DNA from: Sporosarcina luteola
GTDB taxonomy: Bacteria > Bacillota > Bacilli > Bacillales_A > Planococcaceae
Assembly: GCA_014204635.1 (NCBI GenBank)
Contig: JACHLS010000011.1
Span: 62,001 to 126,000, forward strand
DNA: 64,000 bases
Direction of reading: 5' to 3'
The translations under genes were made by a program, and so were the position numbers. Shown here in pieces: positions 1 to 8,547 of this stretch (the stretch's first letter is position 1; each line of letters begins with the position of its first letter). Below the pieces are notes generated by a model, which saw only the letters and a list, made by a program, of their open reading frames with translations, was not told the DNA's origin and made no database searches.

Positions 1-1054
1 TCGCAAACTTTCTTCTGTCATCAAAAAGGAATTGCTTGAAATTCGCAAGCAATTCGCAGAGCCAAGACTCTCTGTGATCGAAGAGAAAATTGAAAGCATC
101 AAAGTGGATCTCGACATCCTAGTTCCAAGCGAAGACGTGGTCGTATCTGTTACAAAAGACGGGTATGTGAAGAGAACGAGCATGCGGTCCTATTCCGCAT
201 CAAATGGTGCAGGCCAAGAGATGAAAGAGTCTGATTTCAGTTTAATGGAGTCTATCATGAATACCCAGCATCACATGCTACTCTTTACATCACTCGGCAA
301 TTACATCTATCAGCCTGTCCACGAGCTGCCTGACATTCGATGGAAGGATCTTGGACAGCATATTTCAAGCATCATTTCTCTTGAGCCAGGGGAAGAGGTT
401 TCGGCTGTGCTCGGCTTTGAATCTTTCGATGCGAATGTTTCTGTTCTCACCGTTTCGGAGCAAGGCAACATTAAAATATCCCAGTTAGCCGACTTTCAAG
501 TGCAACGGTATTCACGTACGTTTAAGGCGATGAATGTGAAGAAGGGCGACCGGTTAGTAGATGCCCGTCTAGTCAAAGGGAACGAAGACGTAATCCTCTT
601 TACGCAACAAGCATATGCCCTGCGTTTTCCTCTTACCGAGCTATCGCAAACTGGCGTTCGTACAGCCGGAGTGAAAGGGATCAATTTAAAGCCTGATGAT
701 ATTGTTGTATCAATTGAAACCGTTACAGATCCGGGTGAATCGATCATGATCGCAACACAGCGAGATGCAGTGAAGCGAATGGCCTTGAAAGAATTGGAAA
801 CAGCCGGCAGGGCGCAGCGTGGCCTTGTCGTGCTGAAAGAATTGAAGAGCAATCCCCACCGCATTATAGGTTCTGCATTAGCCAGAGCAGAAGATACTGT
901 CATTCTTATGACAGTGCAAGGCAAGAAAATACCGATTGCAGTTGGCACTCTCCGACTTGTCGACCGCTATTCGAATGGCAGCTTCATCGCCGACGAACAA
1001 AAGGATGGACAAGCCGTCCGTCTATATAAAGAACCAAAAGTGCAAATTGATTGA
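1..1054 (+). CDS. parC: DNA topoisomerase IV subunit A, C-terminal part
   Basis: 3' part of ParC, cut by the window edge; the frame is open from base 2. Topoisomerase IV (ParC2ParE2) decatenates daughter chromosomes. What remains is the end of the coiled-coil region followed by the C-terminal beta-pinwheel that wraps DNA. Pinwheel-type repeats are visible as recurrent strand segments such as VVVSVTKDGYVKRT, LFTSLGNYIYQ, VSVLTVSEQGNIK and ILFTQQAYALRF, which is ParC rather than GyrA style (there is no GyrA-box QRRGGKG). The active-site tyrosine lies upstream of the window. It ends at TGA and is followed after 5 bases by an intrinsic terminator. The family assignment is firm. Confidence 0.95.
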   Translation, partial: RKLSSVIKKELLEIRKQFAEPRLSVIEEKIESIKVDLDILVPSEDVVVSVTKDGYVKRTSMRSYSASNGAGQEMKESDFSLMESIMNTQHHMLLFTSLGNYIYQPVHELPDIRWKDLGQHISSIISLEPGEEVSAVLGFESFDANVSVLTVSEQGNIKISQLADFQVQRYSRTFKAMNVKKGDRLVDARLVKGNEDVILFTQQAYALRFPLTELSQTGVRTAGVKGINLKPDDIVVSIETVTDPGESIMIATQRDAVKRMALKELETAGRAQRGLVVLKELKSNPHRIIGSALARAEDTVILMTVQGKKIPIAVGTLRLVDRYSNGSFIADEQKDGQAVRLYKEPKVQID

Positions 1055-1059
1055 AGTTG

Positions 1060-1092
1060 GTCACGGGCTAAAGGCCCGTGACTTTTTCTTTT
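1060..1092 (+). terminator. Intrinsic terminator after parC
   Basis: A 9-bp perfect stem (GTCACGGGC/GCCCGTGAC) with a 5-nt loop is followed by a T-rich tract. It lies just after the parC stop codon. Confidence 0.9.
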
Positions 1093-1144
1093 CATTCGAT
1101 TATAATAATTCGAGAGTCGAAATAGTTAAAGCTGGGGTGGGCAT

Positions 1145-2371
1145 ATGTGGAGGAATCGCAATGTCTGGATCATCTTGTCTGGTGAGATGATTGCAGGGTT
1201 GGGCCTTTGGACGGGAATCATTGGAAATTTAGAATTTATGCAGGAAAAAGTGCCATCTGATTTTGTGAAAGCAATGATTTTATCAGTTGGTTTATTAGCA
1301 GGCATCTTAGCAGGTCCGCTTGCAGGAAAAATTATCGATCAATCCAGAAAGAAAACAGTCTTGATCGTATCGGGGATTGGCAGGATGGCAAGTGTTGTCC
1401 TCATGCTGTTTGCTTTGCAAACTGGATCAATCGCTTGGATGATCGCCTTTGTGATCGGGATTCAGTTGTCGGCTACTTTTTATTTTCCGGCCTTACAGTC
1501 TGCCATTCCGCTAGTTGTAAAGGAAAAGGATCTTCTGACGATGAATGGCATGCATATGAATGTTGCTACTATTGCACGCGTGGCAGGAACTGCTTTGGCA
1601 GGCGTCATGCTTGTTTATTGGTCATTGTCATCGCTGTATTTCATTTCGCTCGTTGCTTATGGAATCCTGCTTTTGTTCACTTGGTCATTAAAAATCGACG
1701 AGCAGCTGGACGGGAGAAGAGCAGGGAATGCCAGTCCGCAAAAAAGTGGTTTCATGGAAGTGTTTCCCGTTTTAAAAGAGTTTCCGGCAGTCGGAATGAC
1801 ACTAGTGATGACACTCATTCCGTTGCTGTTTTTAGGATCATTCAACCTGATTGTGATCAATGTCAGTGAGATACAGCAAATGGCATCCATCAAAGGGCTG
1901 ATCTATACGTCTGAAGGTGTCGCATTCATGCTCGGCTCGTTTGCCATTAAACTGATAGCCAAGCGCTGGAGTACGACCCAAATTTTATTTTTCTTTGCCA
2001 CCATTGTTGGCTTGTCTGAATTCATGTTGTTTTTTGCAGATCAATTATTTATGATCTTAAGCTCCTTTGCCGTGTTAGGATTTTCCCTCGGCTGCTTTTT
2101 TCCGACAGCGATGGTCATATTCCAAAAACGGATGCCGAAAGAGTACCACGGACGTTTTTTCTCATTCCGGAATATGCTCGAGCGGGTTGTATTCCAAGTC
2201 GTTTTATTAACAGCAGGGGCATTTCTAGACTTGATCGGCTTGCAAACGATGATGATTATCTTCAGCATGATAAGCATCACATTAACGGGAGTCTTTTACT
2301 TTATGATGAGAAGACGAAAAATCATATTGGAACAGCAGCCGGTCGAACCGGTAACCGCAGAGAGCGTATGA
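1145..2371 (+). CDS. MFS transporter (MFS_3-like), 408 aa
   Basis: Twelve-helix major facilitator permease. The hydrophobic segments are evenly spaced, a charged cytoplasmic loop sits near residues 175-195, and a basic MMRRRK stretch follows the last helix. The A-like motif between helices 2 and 3 is degenerate (AGPLAGKIIDQSRKK). The ATG is preceded by a GGGGTGGG ribosome site. It resembles the Bacillales MFS group usually annotated as putative drug or macrolide exporters, but the substrate cannot be read from the sequence. It is a single gene between two terminators; the downstream one overlaps its own stop codon. Confidence 0.85.
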   Translation: MWRNRNVWIILSGEMIAGLGLWTGIIGNLEFMQEKVPSDFVKAMILSVGLLAGILAGPLAGKIIDQSRKKTVLIVSGIGRMASVVLMLFALQTGSIAWMIAFVIGIQLSATFYFPALQSAIPLVVKEKDLLTMNGMHMNVATIARVAGTALAGVMLVYWSLSSLYFISLVAYGILLLFTWSLKIDEQLDGRRAGNASPQKSGFMEVFPVLKEFPAVGMTLVMTLIPLLFLGSFNLIVINVSEIQQMASIKGLIYTSEGVAFMLGSFAIKLIAKRWSTTQILFFFATIVGLSEFMLFFADQLFMILSSFAVLGFSLGCFFPTAMVIFQKRMPKEYHGRFFSFRNMLERVVFQVVLLTAGAFLDLIGLQTMMIIFSMISITLTGVFYFMMRRRKIILEQQPVEPVTAESV

Positions 2372-2388
2372 CTCTCTGCGTTTTTTTT
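2356..2388 (+). terminator. Intrinsic terminator overlapping the MFS stop codon
   Basis: A 9-bp stem (CGCAGAGAG/CTCTCTGCG) has a 7-nt loop containing the TGA stop codon of the MFS gene and is followed by eight T. Confidence 0.9.
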
Positions 2389-2569
2389 ATTCGAAGAAGT
2401 TTCGAACATGAAACAGAGACGATGCGCTTGGTTTTTCAGATAGACAGATTCGTTGTCTCCAATAAATTTACACTAATTACATATTTCTTAGTATTTAATG
2501 CTATACTTGTTTTGATATTCTCAAATTTTAACTAATAAGAGATATTTATGAGGAAATGAGGGAGCCTGA

Positions 2570-3385
2570 ATGACGAGAATCATAATAGAGAATCACACAG
2601 TGAATTACATACCAATTTTAAGTATCTCTCAAGAAGGATTAACGAAATACCCACTCATATTCTTCCTGCATGGATATGGCGCTAATCGGGAACAAGCTTT
2701 AGATTTTGGCTATATGTTAGCTCAAAAGGGGTTTTATTACGTTAGCATCGACTGCAAGGACCATGGAGATAGATTATCGGATATGGCAACAAACAAATTT
2801 ACAAATGTATTTCCGCCGGATACAGGTTTAGATACCTATGTTCACATGCATGAAGTGATAGAACAAACATCTTTGGATATCCAATTTTTAACTGACTACT
2901 ATAAACGTAGAGATGAATTTGATTCGAGTAAAATAGGGATTTCCGGTTTTTCCATGGGAGGATATGCAGCCTATTCTATCGCAGCAAATAACCCGGATAT
3001 CACAGCTTTGGTTTCAATAGCTGGCAAACCCGCTTTCACCAAGGCATGGGAAGATAGCATTCTATCTACTGGCACCTATGAAAAATGGAAAGATCAGATG
3101 CGGGAAGCGGCGAATGAAGTTGATACCCGGACAGCATATATGCGCAGTTTGGATCCTTTTGAAAGAATGAGTCGTTTTGCTCCAAAACCATTGCTCATGA
3201 TGAACGGCGATCAAGATACGGACTCACTTTTTACCTATTCATTAGAACTTTATAAAAGCCTATTGCCATTGTATCGTGATGATCCTGACAATCTTCGAAT
3301 TGATATGCCTTTTGTCAATCATCAATTCACGTATGATATGAAACGCAAAGCGTGTAATTGGTTTGAGAAACATCTTAGCGATTGA
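2570..3385 (+). CDS. Alpha/beta hydrolase, dienelactone/prolyl-oligopeptidase type
   Basis: 271-aa cytoplasmic serine hydrolase with no signal peptide. The oxyanion segment FFLHGYG lies at 31-37, the nucleophile elbow GFSMGG at 126-131 (Ser128), a candidate acid in MMNGDQDT near 210-217, and a candidate catalytic His in NHQF near 250. This matches esterases of the YitV/prolyl-oligopeptidase type; the substrate is unknown. It is monocistronic, with about 180 bases upstream that hold no gene and only weak promoter-like elements (a TATACT near 2503). The codon use and A+T content of this and the following genes look more AT-rich than the ribosomal-style neighbours, which fits an accessory segment. 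Confidence 0.8.
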   Translation: MTRIIIENHTVNYIPILSISQEGLTKYPLIFFLHGYGANREQALDFGYMLAQKGFYYVSIDCKDHGDRLSDMATNKFTNVFPPDTGLDTYVHMHEVIEQTSLDIQFLTDYYKRRDEFDSSKIGISGFSMGGYAAYSIAANNPDITALVSIAGKPAFTKAWEDSILSTGTYEKWKDQMREAANEVDTRTAYMRSLDPFERMSRFAPKPLLMMNGDQDTDSLFTYSLELYKSLLPLYRDDPDNLRIDMPFVNHQFTYDMKRKACNWFEKHLSD

Positions 3386-3443
3386 TCATTTACTGGATTA
3401 AAGAAAGTGTTTATGCAGTTACAGTCGGATGGAGGAATCAATA

Positions 3444-4271
3444 ATGATCGTTAAATTGCTAAAGGAAGAATACTTTAAAATAAATAAACTGCTGGATGCT
3501 CCTCATGCCAAACATGAAAATGTATTAAATGCGGTGCTTAGCGGCATGAATGAAGGAGTAGTTTATGTTGATCAGTTAGAGGAGCCGCAAACCGCGATAG
3601 TCTACGCGGTAGGGTTGAGATATTTTCTATTGGGTGATCCAAAGAATGAGTCGTTTAACAGCCAGCTAGGGGCTTTTATCTCTACACAATTAAAGCAAGA
3701 TAGCCTTGAATTATGTGGAGGTACCTGGTTTATCGCCACAATCTTGAATGACATGTGGAAAGAGACACTCGAAAAAGTGGTAGTTGACCGCCGCATTTAT
3801 GTGGATTATAGCGTTTATTATGAATTGGATCGAGACCGTTTTAAGCAAGGTTTGGAACACCCCCTCCATATACTTGATGAAGATCTTGCCATTGTGAAGA
3901 TTACAAAGGAATTGATTGATGCTAATGAAGAATTAAGAGAAGAATTAACAGAGTACTGGTCTTCAGCAGAAGCTTTTACGCAATTTGCAGTAGGGTATGC
4001 TGTTATACATAATGAGAAAGTAGTCAGCGCATGTTACTCCTGTTGCGTGAATGGCAACCGTCATGAAATTTATATAGCAACATTTGAAAAAGATGCACGC
4101 AATCGCGGGTTAGCTACAATACTGGGACAACAATACATAAAGGAATGCTTAGAGAGAGGATTTGATGTGTTTTGGTCAACGGATGAGTCGAATGAGCCAT
4201 CCAAACGAGTGGCCGAAAAACTGGGATTTGTATTATCGCATCGATTGATGGCAATTGAATTCGAGTTCTGA
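3444..4271 (+). CDS. GNAT family N-acetyltransferase (GNAT_acetyltran/ZmaR-like), 275 aa
   Basis: The C-terminal third carries the acetyl-CoA fold: a beta strand (HEIYIATFEKDARNRG), the R-x-x-G-L/A pyrophosphate loop (RNRGLATILGQQYI) and the terminal NEPSKRVAEKLGF segment. The N-terminal half is a separate domain typical of the PF12746-like GNAT proteins that include zwittermicin self-resistance ZmaR; specificity is not inferable. The ATG at 3444 is chosen because GGAGG at 3431-3435 sits 8 bases upstream. The in-frame ATG at 3429 overlaps that ribosome site and has none of its own. Confidence 0.8.
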   Translation: MIVKLLKEEYFKINKLLDAPHAKHENVLNAVLSGMNEGVVYVDQLEEPQTAIVYAVGLRYFLLGDPKNESFNSQLGAFISTQLKQDSLELCGGTWFIATILNDMWKETLEKVVVDRRIYVDYSVYYELDRDRFKQGLEHPLHILDEDLAIVKITKELIDANEELREELTEYWSSAEAFTQFAVGYAVIHNEKVVSACYSCCVNGNRHEIYIATFEKDARNRGLATILGQQYIKECLERGFDVFWSTDESNEPSKRVAEKLGFVLSHRLMAIEFEF

Positions 4272-4407
4272 GGCAAAGTCATGATTGCAATCTTGGATTA
4301 CTATGGACGGGCCAGGTAGACTAGCGAATGAATTCAATAAGTGGAAAACAAATAGGTTAACTAAATAACTTTAAGGGTCAGCTAGTAATGAGGGGATGGA
4401 GATAAGA

Positions 4408-5439
4408 TTGTTTAAAAAATGTATCGCATGGGGATTCGCAGCAACTATGGTTTTGCTAGTGGGATGTGAAAAGGGAGAGAAGGCGGCCGCTGACCCGGCT
4501 GAGCCGGAAAATATTGAAGAGGTTGACCAAGTCGAAGAAACAGCTGTTGAGGTGTACTGGTCGCAGCCGATAGATTCAGAGCTTTGTCAAACAGTAGGGG
4601 AATGTCGTGATTTAGGGGATGAGTACGGCAGCGATCATTTTCTTAGTTTTATAAGTGGGCTCAATATGTCAAATAGTATGTCGTATTTGAATGTGAACTC
4701 TGAAGAAGATGATTCTGTTCTTGCTTTTCCTGTTAATGAAAAAGATGATAAAAAACAAATAATTGCTAGGTACGAAATCAAAGAAGATACATTTGTTTTG
4801 ACGGACGGCGAAGAAAGAAGCATTTTTAATGGCATAGCTGATATTGTGCTTGCTTTATTCGATCGGAGTAAAGCAAATTTGCAATTCCTTGATTTTCAAG
4901 AAGACGTTTATCCTCATGTAAATTCTTATGAGAAAAAATTAGTGATGCCCGCTAATATGCTGGAGCATTGGCTTCAGTCTGACACAATTGCAATTCTAAT
5001 TCATGAATATGGCCATCTGTTAACCTGGAATGAAGCTAATTTTGTCGTTTCGGAGACTTGTCCAGATGATCAATTTTATTTCAAGCCGTACTGGGAATGT
5101 TATAACACTGACTCTTATATGAATCTCTATTATCATGAATTCTTGAAGGTTTATGACGAGCAATGGCTCCATGCCGGGAACACGACTGTGGAAGAGCGCC
5201 TTGCCTTTTATGAAACACATAAGGATTCATTTATAACGACATACGCTACGTTAAATCCTATTGAAGATATTGCGGAGTCTTTTTCATTCTTTATGCTAAC
5301 CCCTTATAATGACAGCCCTCAAACGGTGGCGGAAGAAAAAGTGAATTTCTTTTATCAATTTCCCGAACTGGTCGAGTATCGAGCTTTTGTACTTAAAGAG
5401 TTGAAAGATCGAAAGGATGAGATGTGGTCTTTTTATTGA
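4408..5439 (+). CDS. Lipoprotein with HExxH zinc metalloprotease motif
   Basis: 343 aa. The N-terminus is a lipoprotein signal (FKK, hydrophobic stretch, lipobox LVGC with Cys20), so it is probably anchored outside the membrane. An acidic linker (about 21-50) follows. The catalytic motif is HEYGH at 199-203, and the glutamate of IAESF (Glu290) is the best third zinc ligand, giving a gluzincin-like layout. The TTG start at 4408 has GGATGGAGA just upstream. The in-frame ATG at 4396 directly abuts its G-run and would add four residues ahead of the signal. I do not recognise the exact peptidase family, and no inhibitor or immunity partner is adjacent. Confidence 0.7.
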   Translation: MFKKCIAWGFAATMVLLVGCEKGEKAAADPAEPENIEEVDQVEETAVEVYWSQPIDSELCQTVGECRDLGDEYGSDHFLSFISGLNMSNSMSYLNVNSEEDDSVLAFPVNEKDDKKQIIARYEIKEDTFVLTDGEERSIFNGIADIVLALFDRSKANLQFLDFQEDVYPHVNSYEKKLVMPANMLEHWLQSDTIAILIHEYGHLLTWNEANFVVSETCPDDQFYFKPYWECYNTDSYMNLYYHEFLKVYDEQWLHAGNTTVEERLAFYETHKDSFITTYATLNPIEDIAESFSFFMLTPYNDSPQTVAEEKVNFFYQFPELVEYRAFVLKELKDRKDEMWSFY

Positions 5440-5601
5440 TGTTAAAAACTAGGCGCATCCCACAATCTTTCACAAAAGTTCATAGAGTAAGGTGGTTTTT
5501 AAGAAAGGTTGTACGCAAAATTTTAGTTTACGAAATCTGTTACTAAGTTAGATGAAATTGTAGGGTAATTAAAACGCTTTGTTAATTGGGAGGTATCTAC
5601 A

Positions 5602-6531
5602 ATGACAAAAGAAATTGTATTTTACGTTAGAAACTATCAGGAACAAGACAGAGATTCAGTAGTGAAATTATACAAACAACTGATTGAATACAAAGAAGAT
5701 GTGATCTACTGGTGGCCGGGTCCAGAAAACAATTGGGATAACGTATACTGTGTGTTTAACAAAGAAACATTGATTGCAAAAGGGCAAGTGCAAGTGATTA
5801 ATGGTATCTCGGCGGATTATCAGGGTGAGGCCAACCATTTAATTTATGTCAATATCAAAGTAGATCCGTCATGGGAAAATGATCATAATATTCGAGAAAT
5901 CCTTTACGATCGGTTGCTGCAGCAAGCTAAATTACTCAAGAGGAGCCTACCACCACAGTTTCCTACAAAATTATGCGTGGGCAACTATGCAACTGAATCA
6001 AAAGATAATTCTTATTTTAAGTCAAAAGGATTTAAACATTTTGAGAGTCTATATTGGATGAATTTTGCTATAGATAAAGAGCTATCGCTTACAAACTATA
6101 AATTAAGTGGTGTCACTATTAAACATTGGAATATTAACACAAAAGAAGAGCAATTAAAATATTTGCAGGCTGAAAATGAAATATGGCCAGAGAATCCAAC
6201 GGGATTGGGGAAATTGCAGGAATTTAAGAGACATCCACACTGGACTTCCATCACGGCTTTTGCCAAAGAAGAAATCGTTGGCAGTGTGATGGCCTGGAAG
6301 GAAACAGATGAGAATAAAGGAGTTATTGAAAATGTGTTTGTCAAACCCAATTGGCGAAATCATGGTCTTGCAAGTCATTTAATAAAAGAAGGAATCCGTT
6401 ATTTACAAACATGTAATCTTGATTACATACAACTTCTCACCGAAACTAGAAATGAGTCTGCTTTAAAACTATATAAATCAATAGGATTTGAAACGATGAA
6501 AGAAGAAAAAAGATATTGGCTTGATTTATAA
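5602..6531 (+). CDS. Two-domain GNAT N-acetyltransferase, 309 aa
   Basis: Both halves look like GNAT folds. The C-terminal domain is intact: VIENVFVKPNWRNHGLASHLI carries the beta4 strand and the R-x-x-G-x-A loop, and TRNESALKLYKSIGF is the conserved terminal element. The N-terminal half has a strand (NHLIYVNIKVDPSW) and an SYFKSKGF end, but its CoA loop is degenerate, as in many double-GNAT proteins where only one site is active. The ATG has GGGAGG 8 bases upstream. The serine hydrolase gene begins 17 bases after its stop, so the two are probably co-transcribed. Substrate unknown. Confidence 0.8.
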   Translation: MTKEIVFYVRNYQEQDRDSVVKLYKQLIEYKEDVIYWWPGPENNWDNVYCVFNKETLIAKGQVQVINGISADYQGEANHLIYVNIKVDPSWENDHNIREILYDRLLQQAKLLKRSLPPQFPTKLCVGNYATESKDNSYFKSKGFKHFESLYWMNFAIDKELSLTNYKLSGVTIKHWNINTKEEQLKYLQAENEIWPENPTGLGKLQEFKRHPHWTSITAFAKEEIVGSVMAWKETDENKGVIENVFVKPNWRNHGLASHLIKEGIRYLQTCNLDYIQLLTETRNESALKLYKSIGFETMKEEKRYWLDL

Positions 6532-6548
6532 GGGGGATAGCAAGAATA

Positions 6549-7451
6549 ATGAATTTAACAGATTTTGAAAAAGTCATTAAAAAAGACAAAATTGATAGTG
6601 TCCTTGTCCAGAAGGATAATTTTGTGATTTTCGAGTATTTTCGAAACAATAAAATGAAAGAAAAACAACATAAAGTGTATTCAGTCACAAAAAGTGTTAT
6701 GTCAGCACTAATTGGAATTGCAATTGACAAAGGGTATATCGAAAATGTGAACACACCAATCTATAACTACTTCCCTGAAATACAAAAAGATAAAGAAAAA
6801 CAAAAGATAACAATCAAGCACCTGCTGACTATGACATTAGGATTACACTGGCCAGGTAATAATGGAATGATACCAAGCAAGAATTGGGTTGAGTTTGTAC
6901 TGCAGCAGCACATGGATCATCCTCCCGGAGAAGTAATGGAATACAGTTGCGGTTCTTCACAACTATTAAGTGCTATCTTACAAAGGGCAACTGGGTTAAA
7001 TACCGAAAACTTTGCTGAAAAGCATTTATTTTCATCCTTAGGAATAACAAAGTATAAGTGGAATCGTGATGCGCAAGGGATAGCCATTGGAGGATTCGGT
7101 TTAACGATAAAATCGGTTGATATGTTAAAAATCGGTTCACTTTACTTACAAAATGGAATATGGAAAACCAAACAAATCGTACCATCTCATTGGATTGAGG
7201 AATCTACAACACCTAAGGCAAAAATTGATGATCATTATTCATATGGATATCACTGGTGGGATATTTCTTTTGATAATCAAAAAGGAAGAATATACTCCGC
7301 GATTGGACGTGAAGGACAGTATATTATTGTCGCACCTGAAGACCAAATGGTAGCGGTTATTACAAGTAGTTTTAAAGAGAATTCCAGAAGACCTTTGCAA
7401 TATTTTTCCGAATATCTTTTAGAAAGGAAAGAAGCGAATTTAATGAATTAG
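6549..7451 (+). CDS. Serine hydrolase of the class C beta-lactamase/PBP4* fold
   Basis: 300 aa with no signal peptide or membrane anchor, so it appears cytoplasmic. The SxxK motif is SVTK at 45-48 (Ser45 nucleophile, Lys48 base), the second motif is the tyrosine of MEYSCGSS (in place of Y-x-N), and there is a GREGQY segment where the HxG/KTG strand is expected. The family includes esterases, D-aminopeptidases and PBP4*-like proteins; beta-lactamase activity should not be assumed. It follows the two-domain acetyltransferase gene by 17 bases. The ribosome site AGGGGG is 11 bases from the ATG. Confidence 0.8.
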   Translation: MNLTDFEKVIKKDKIDSVLVQKDNFVIFEYFRNNKMKEKQHKVYSVTKSVMSALIGIAIDKGYIENVNTPIYNYFPEIQKDKEKQKITIKHLLTMTLGLHWPGNNGMIPSKNWVEFVLQQHMDHPPGEVMEYSCGSSQLLSAILQRATGLNTENFAEKHLFSSLGITKYKWNRDAQGIAIGGFGLTIKSVDMLKIGSLYLQNGIWKTKQIVPSHWIEESTTPKAKIDDHYSYGYHWWDISFDNQKGRIYSAIGREGQYIIVAPEDQMVAVITSSFKENSRRPLQYFSEYLLERKEANLMN

Positions 7452-7617
7452 AGTAGTCCTGCCTTAAGTAGGCGGATGACGATAGATAGTGAAAGGGACG
7501 GCTGCCCTAAGGTACGTTTATATGTTTCGTTTCTTTGACGGCTTTGAAATACTACAATATGGGAAACACTCCCCTTGAGTAATAGATGAAGTCAGTGGAT
7601 AGTTACTGAATAATTAG

Positions 7618-7737
7618 AGTGAAGTTGTTGAAATTCACGATACTTATTTAAGTCTATTAGTATTAGAGTTATATGAGCTGGAAGGCTATGAAACAAGCCT
7701 AATGACTGCTCACGCCGGAGAGCGGAATGTCGTGTAG
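7618..7737 (+). pseudogene. Possible relic of a response-regulator receiver domain
   Basis: This stretch lies in the gene-less 7452-7907 interval. An open frame of 39 codons without a start reads with receiver-domain character: a DTYLSLLVLELYELEGYET segment resembles the first helix and second strand of CheY-like domains. It begins right after a TAG and ends at a TAG, and flanking frames are broken. This is a weak resemblance judged by eye; it could be chance. Confidence 0.25.
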
Positions 7738-7783
7738 TACTGTGAGAAAGAGGGCGCTAGTGTACGTGTAAACACGGTATTTT

Positions 7784-7847
7784 TGCTGAAAATGTACATA
7801 CTTTCTTGTCCTCAAAAGGTAAAAGAAAGTATGTACATTACCCAGCA
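7784..7847. repeat. Long perfect inverted repeat
   Basis: Two 17-nt arms (7791-7807 and 7823-7839) are perfect inverted complements around a 15-nt loop. The pairing resumes after a short internal mismatch with TGCTG/CAGCA (7784-7788 and 7843-7847). The arms contain GTACATACTTTC and there is no T-run immediately after, so it is not a standard terminator. The right arm ends about 60 bases past the 3' end of the convergent acetyltransferase gene at 7908. Confidence 0.75.
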
Positions 7848-7907
7848 GTACAAAAAAATTTGAGAGTAGTGTGCACAACTAAAATGAATATATGGCAATA
7901 CTTGCCA

Positions 7908-8378
7908 TTATAGTTGAAAACACATGATAATTAATTCGCCTTTTCTACCCATTTTTCTAATTCCTTTGTCTTTATAACCACATTTTTTATACAATTCTTG
8001 GGCTGCCGTGTTTTTCACGTTTACTGCTAATACGATTTCGTTGATATGTGGAAATTGTGTTCGAATAAATTGGGGTAATAGTAAAAGTGATTGTTTGGCA
8101 TACCCTTTCCCTTGATAACGAAAATCTGTAGAAAATGCTCTTAACAGAATTGCTTTTCTGTTTTCCGAATAAGGCTTTACACCTTCATTTTCATGAAGTA
8201 CAAAAAAAGTAATAAGATCATTATCTTTAATAGCCAGAACGGGATGTCTGTCTAAATCCAACCTTGATCGTTCCACAGCCTTGGACGGTGTTTCCGTATA
8301 GTGAAGCTGTTCATCTGATAAATAATAGCTATCTATTTTTTCTCTGTAATGATCTTCGTATTCCACTAAATGCATCAT
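7908..8378 (-). CDS. GNAT family N-acetyltransferase, 156 aa
   Basis: Single GNAT domain. The acetyl-CoA loop is the RYQGKGYAKQSL segment (Q-x-x-G-x-G/A form) preceded by the strand AILLRAFSTD, and the C-terminal NVKNTAAQELYKKCGY motif is typical. The C-terminal tail is GRKGELIIM. It starts with two consecutive ATG codons with AGGG upstream on the minus strand. It is convergent with the serine hydrolase gene and stands alone. Substrate unknown. Confidence 0.8.
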   Translation of the reverse strand: MMHLVEYEDHYREKIDSYYLSDEQLHYTETPSKAVERSRLDLDRHPVLAIKDNDLITFFVLHENEGVKPYSENRKAILLRAFSTDFRYQGKGYAKQSLLLLPQFIRTQFPHINEIVLAVNVKNTAAQELYKKCGYKDKGIRKMGRKGELIIMCFQL

Positions 8379-8547
8379 TTTGCCCTCCGTTGTTTTATAT
8401 AATTATAGAACATTAGTTCTTATTTCGCAATATGTCCGTATTGAGTAATAGTAAAGTACATCAAGGAGGAGTGCCTTTATCTTATTAAATCCAACCAACA
8501 GTATAGTTGAACATGAAAATTAGATGGGACTTGTAAGGAGGGAATAA

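Noticed and set aside
4396..4398. ATG as start of the metalloprotease lipoprotein
   Set aside because: The G-run immediately abuts it; the TTG at 4408 has proper spacing and gives a canonical lipoprotein signal.
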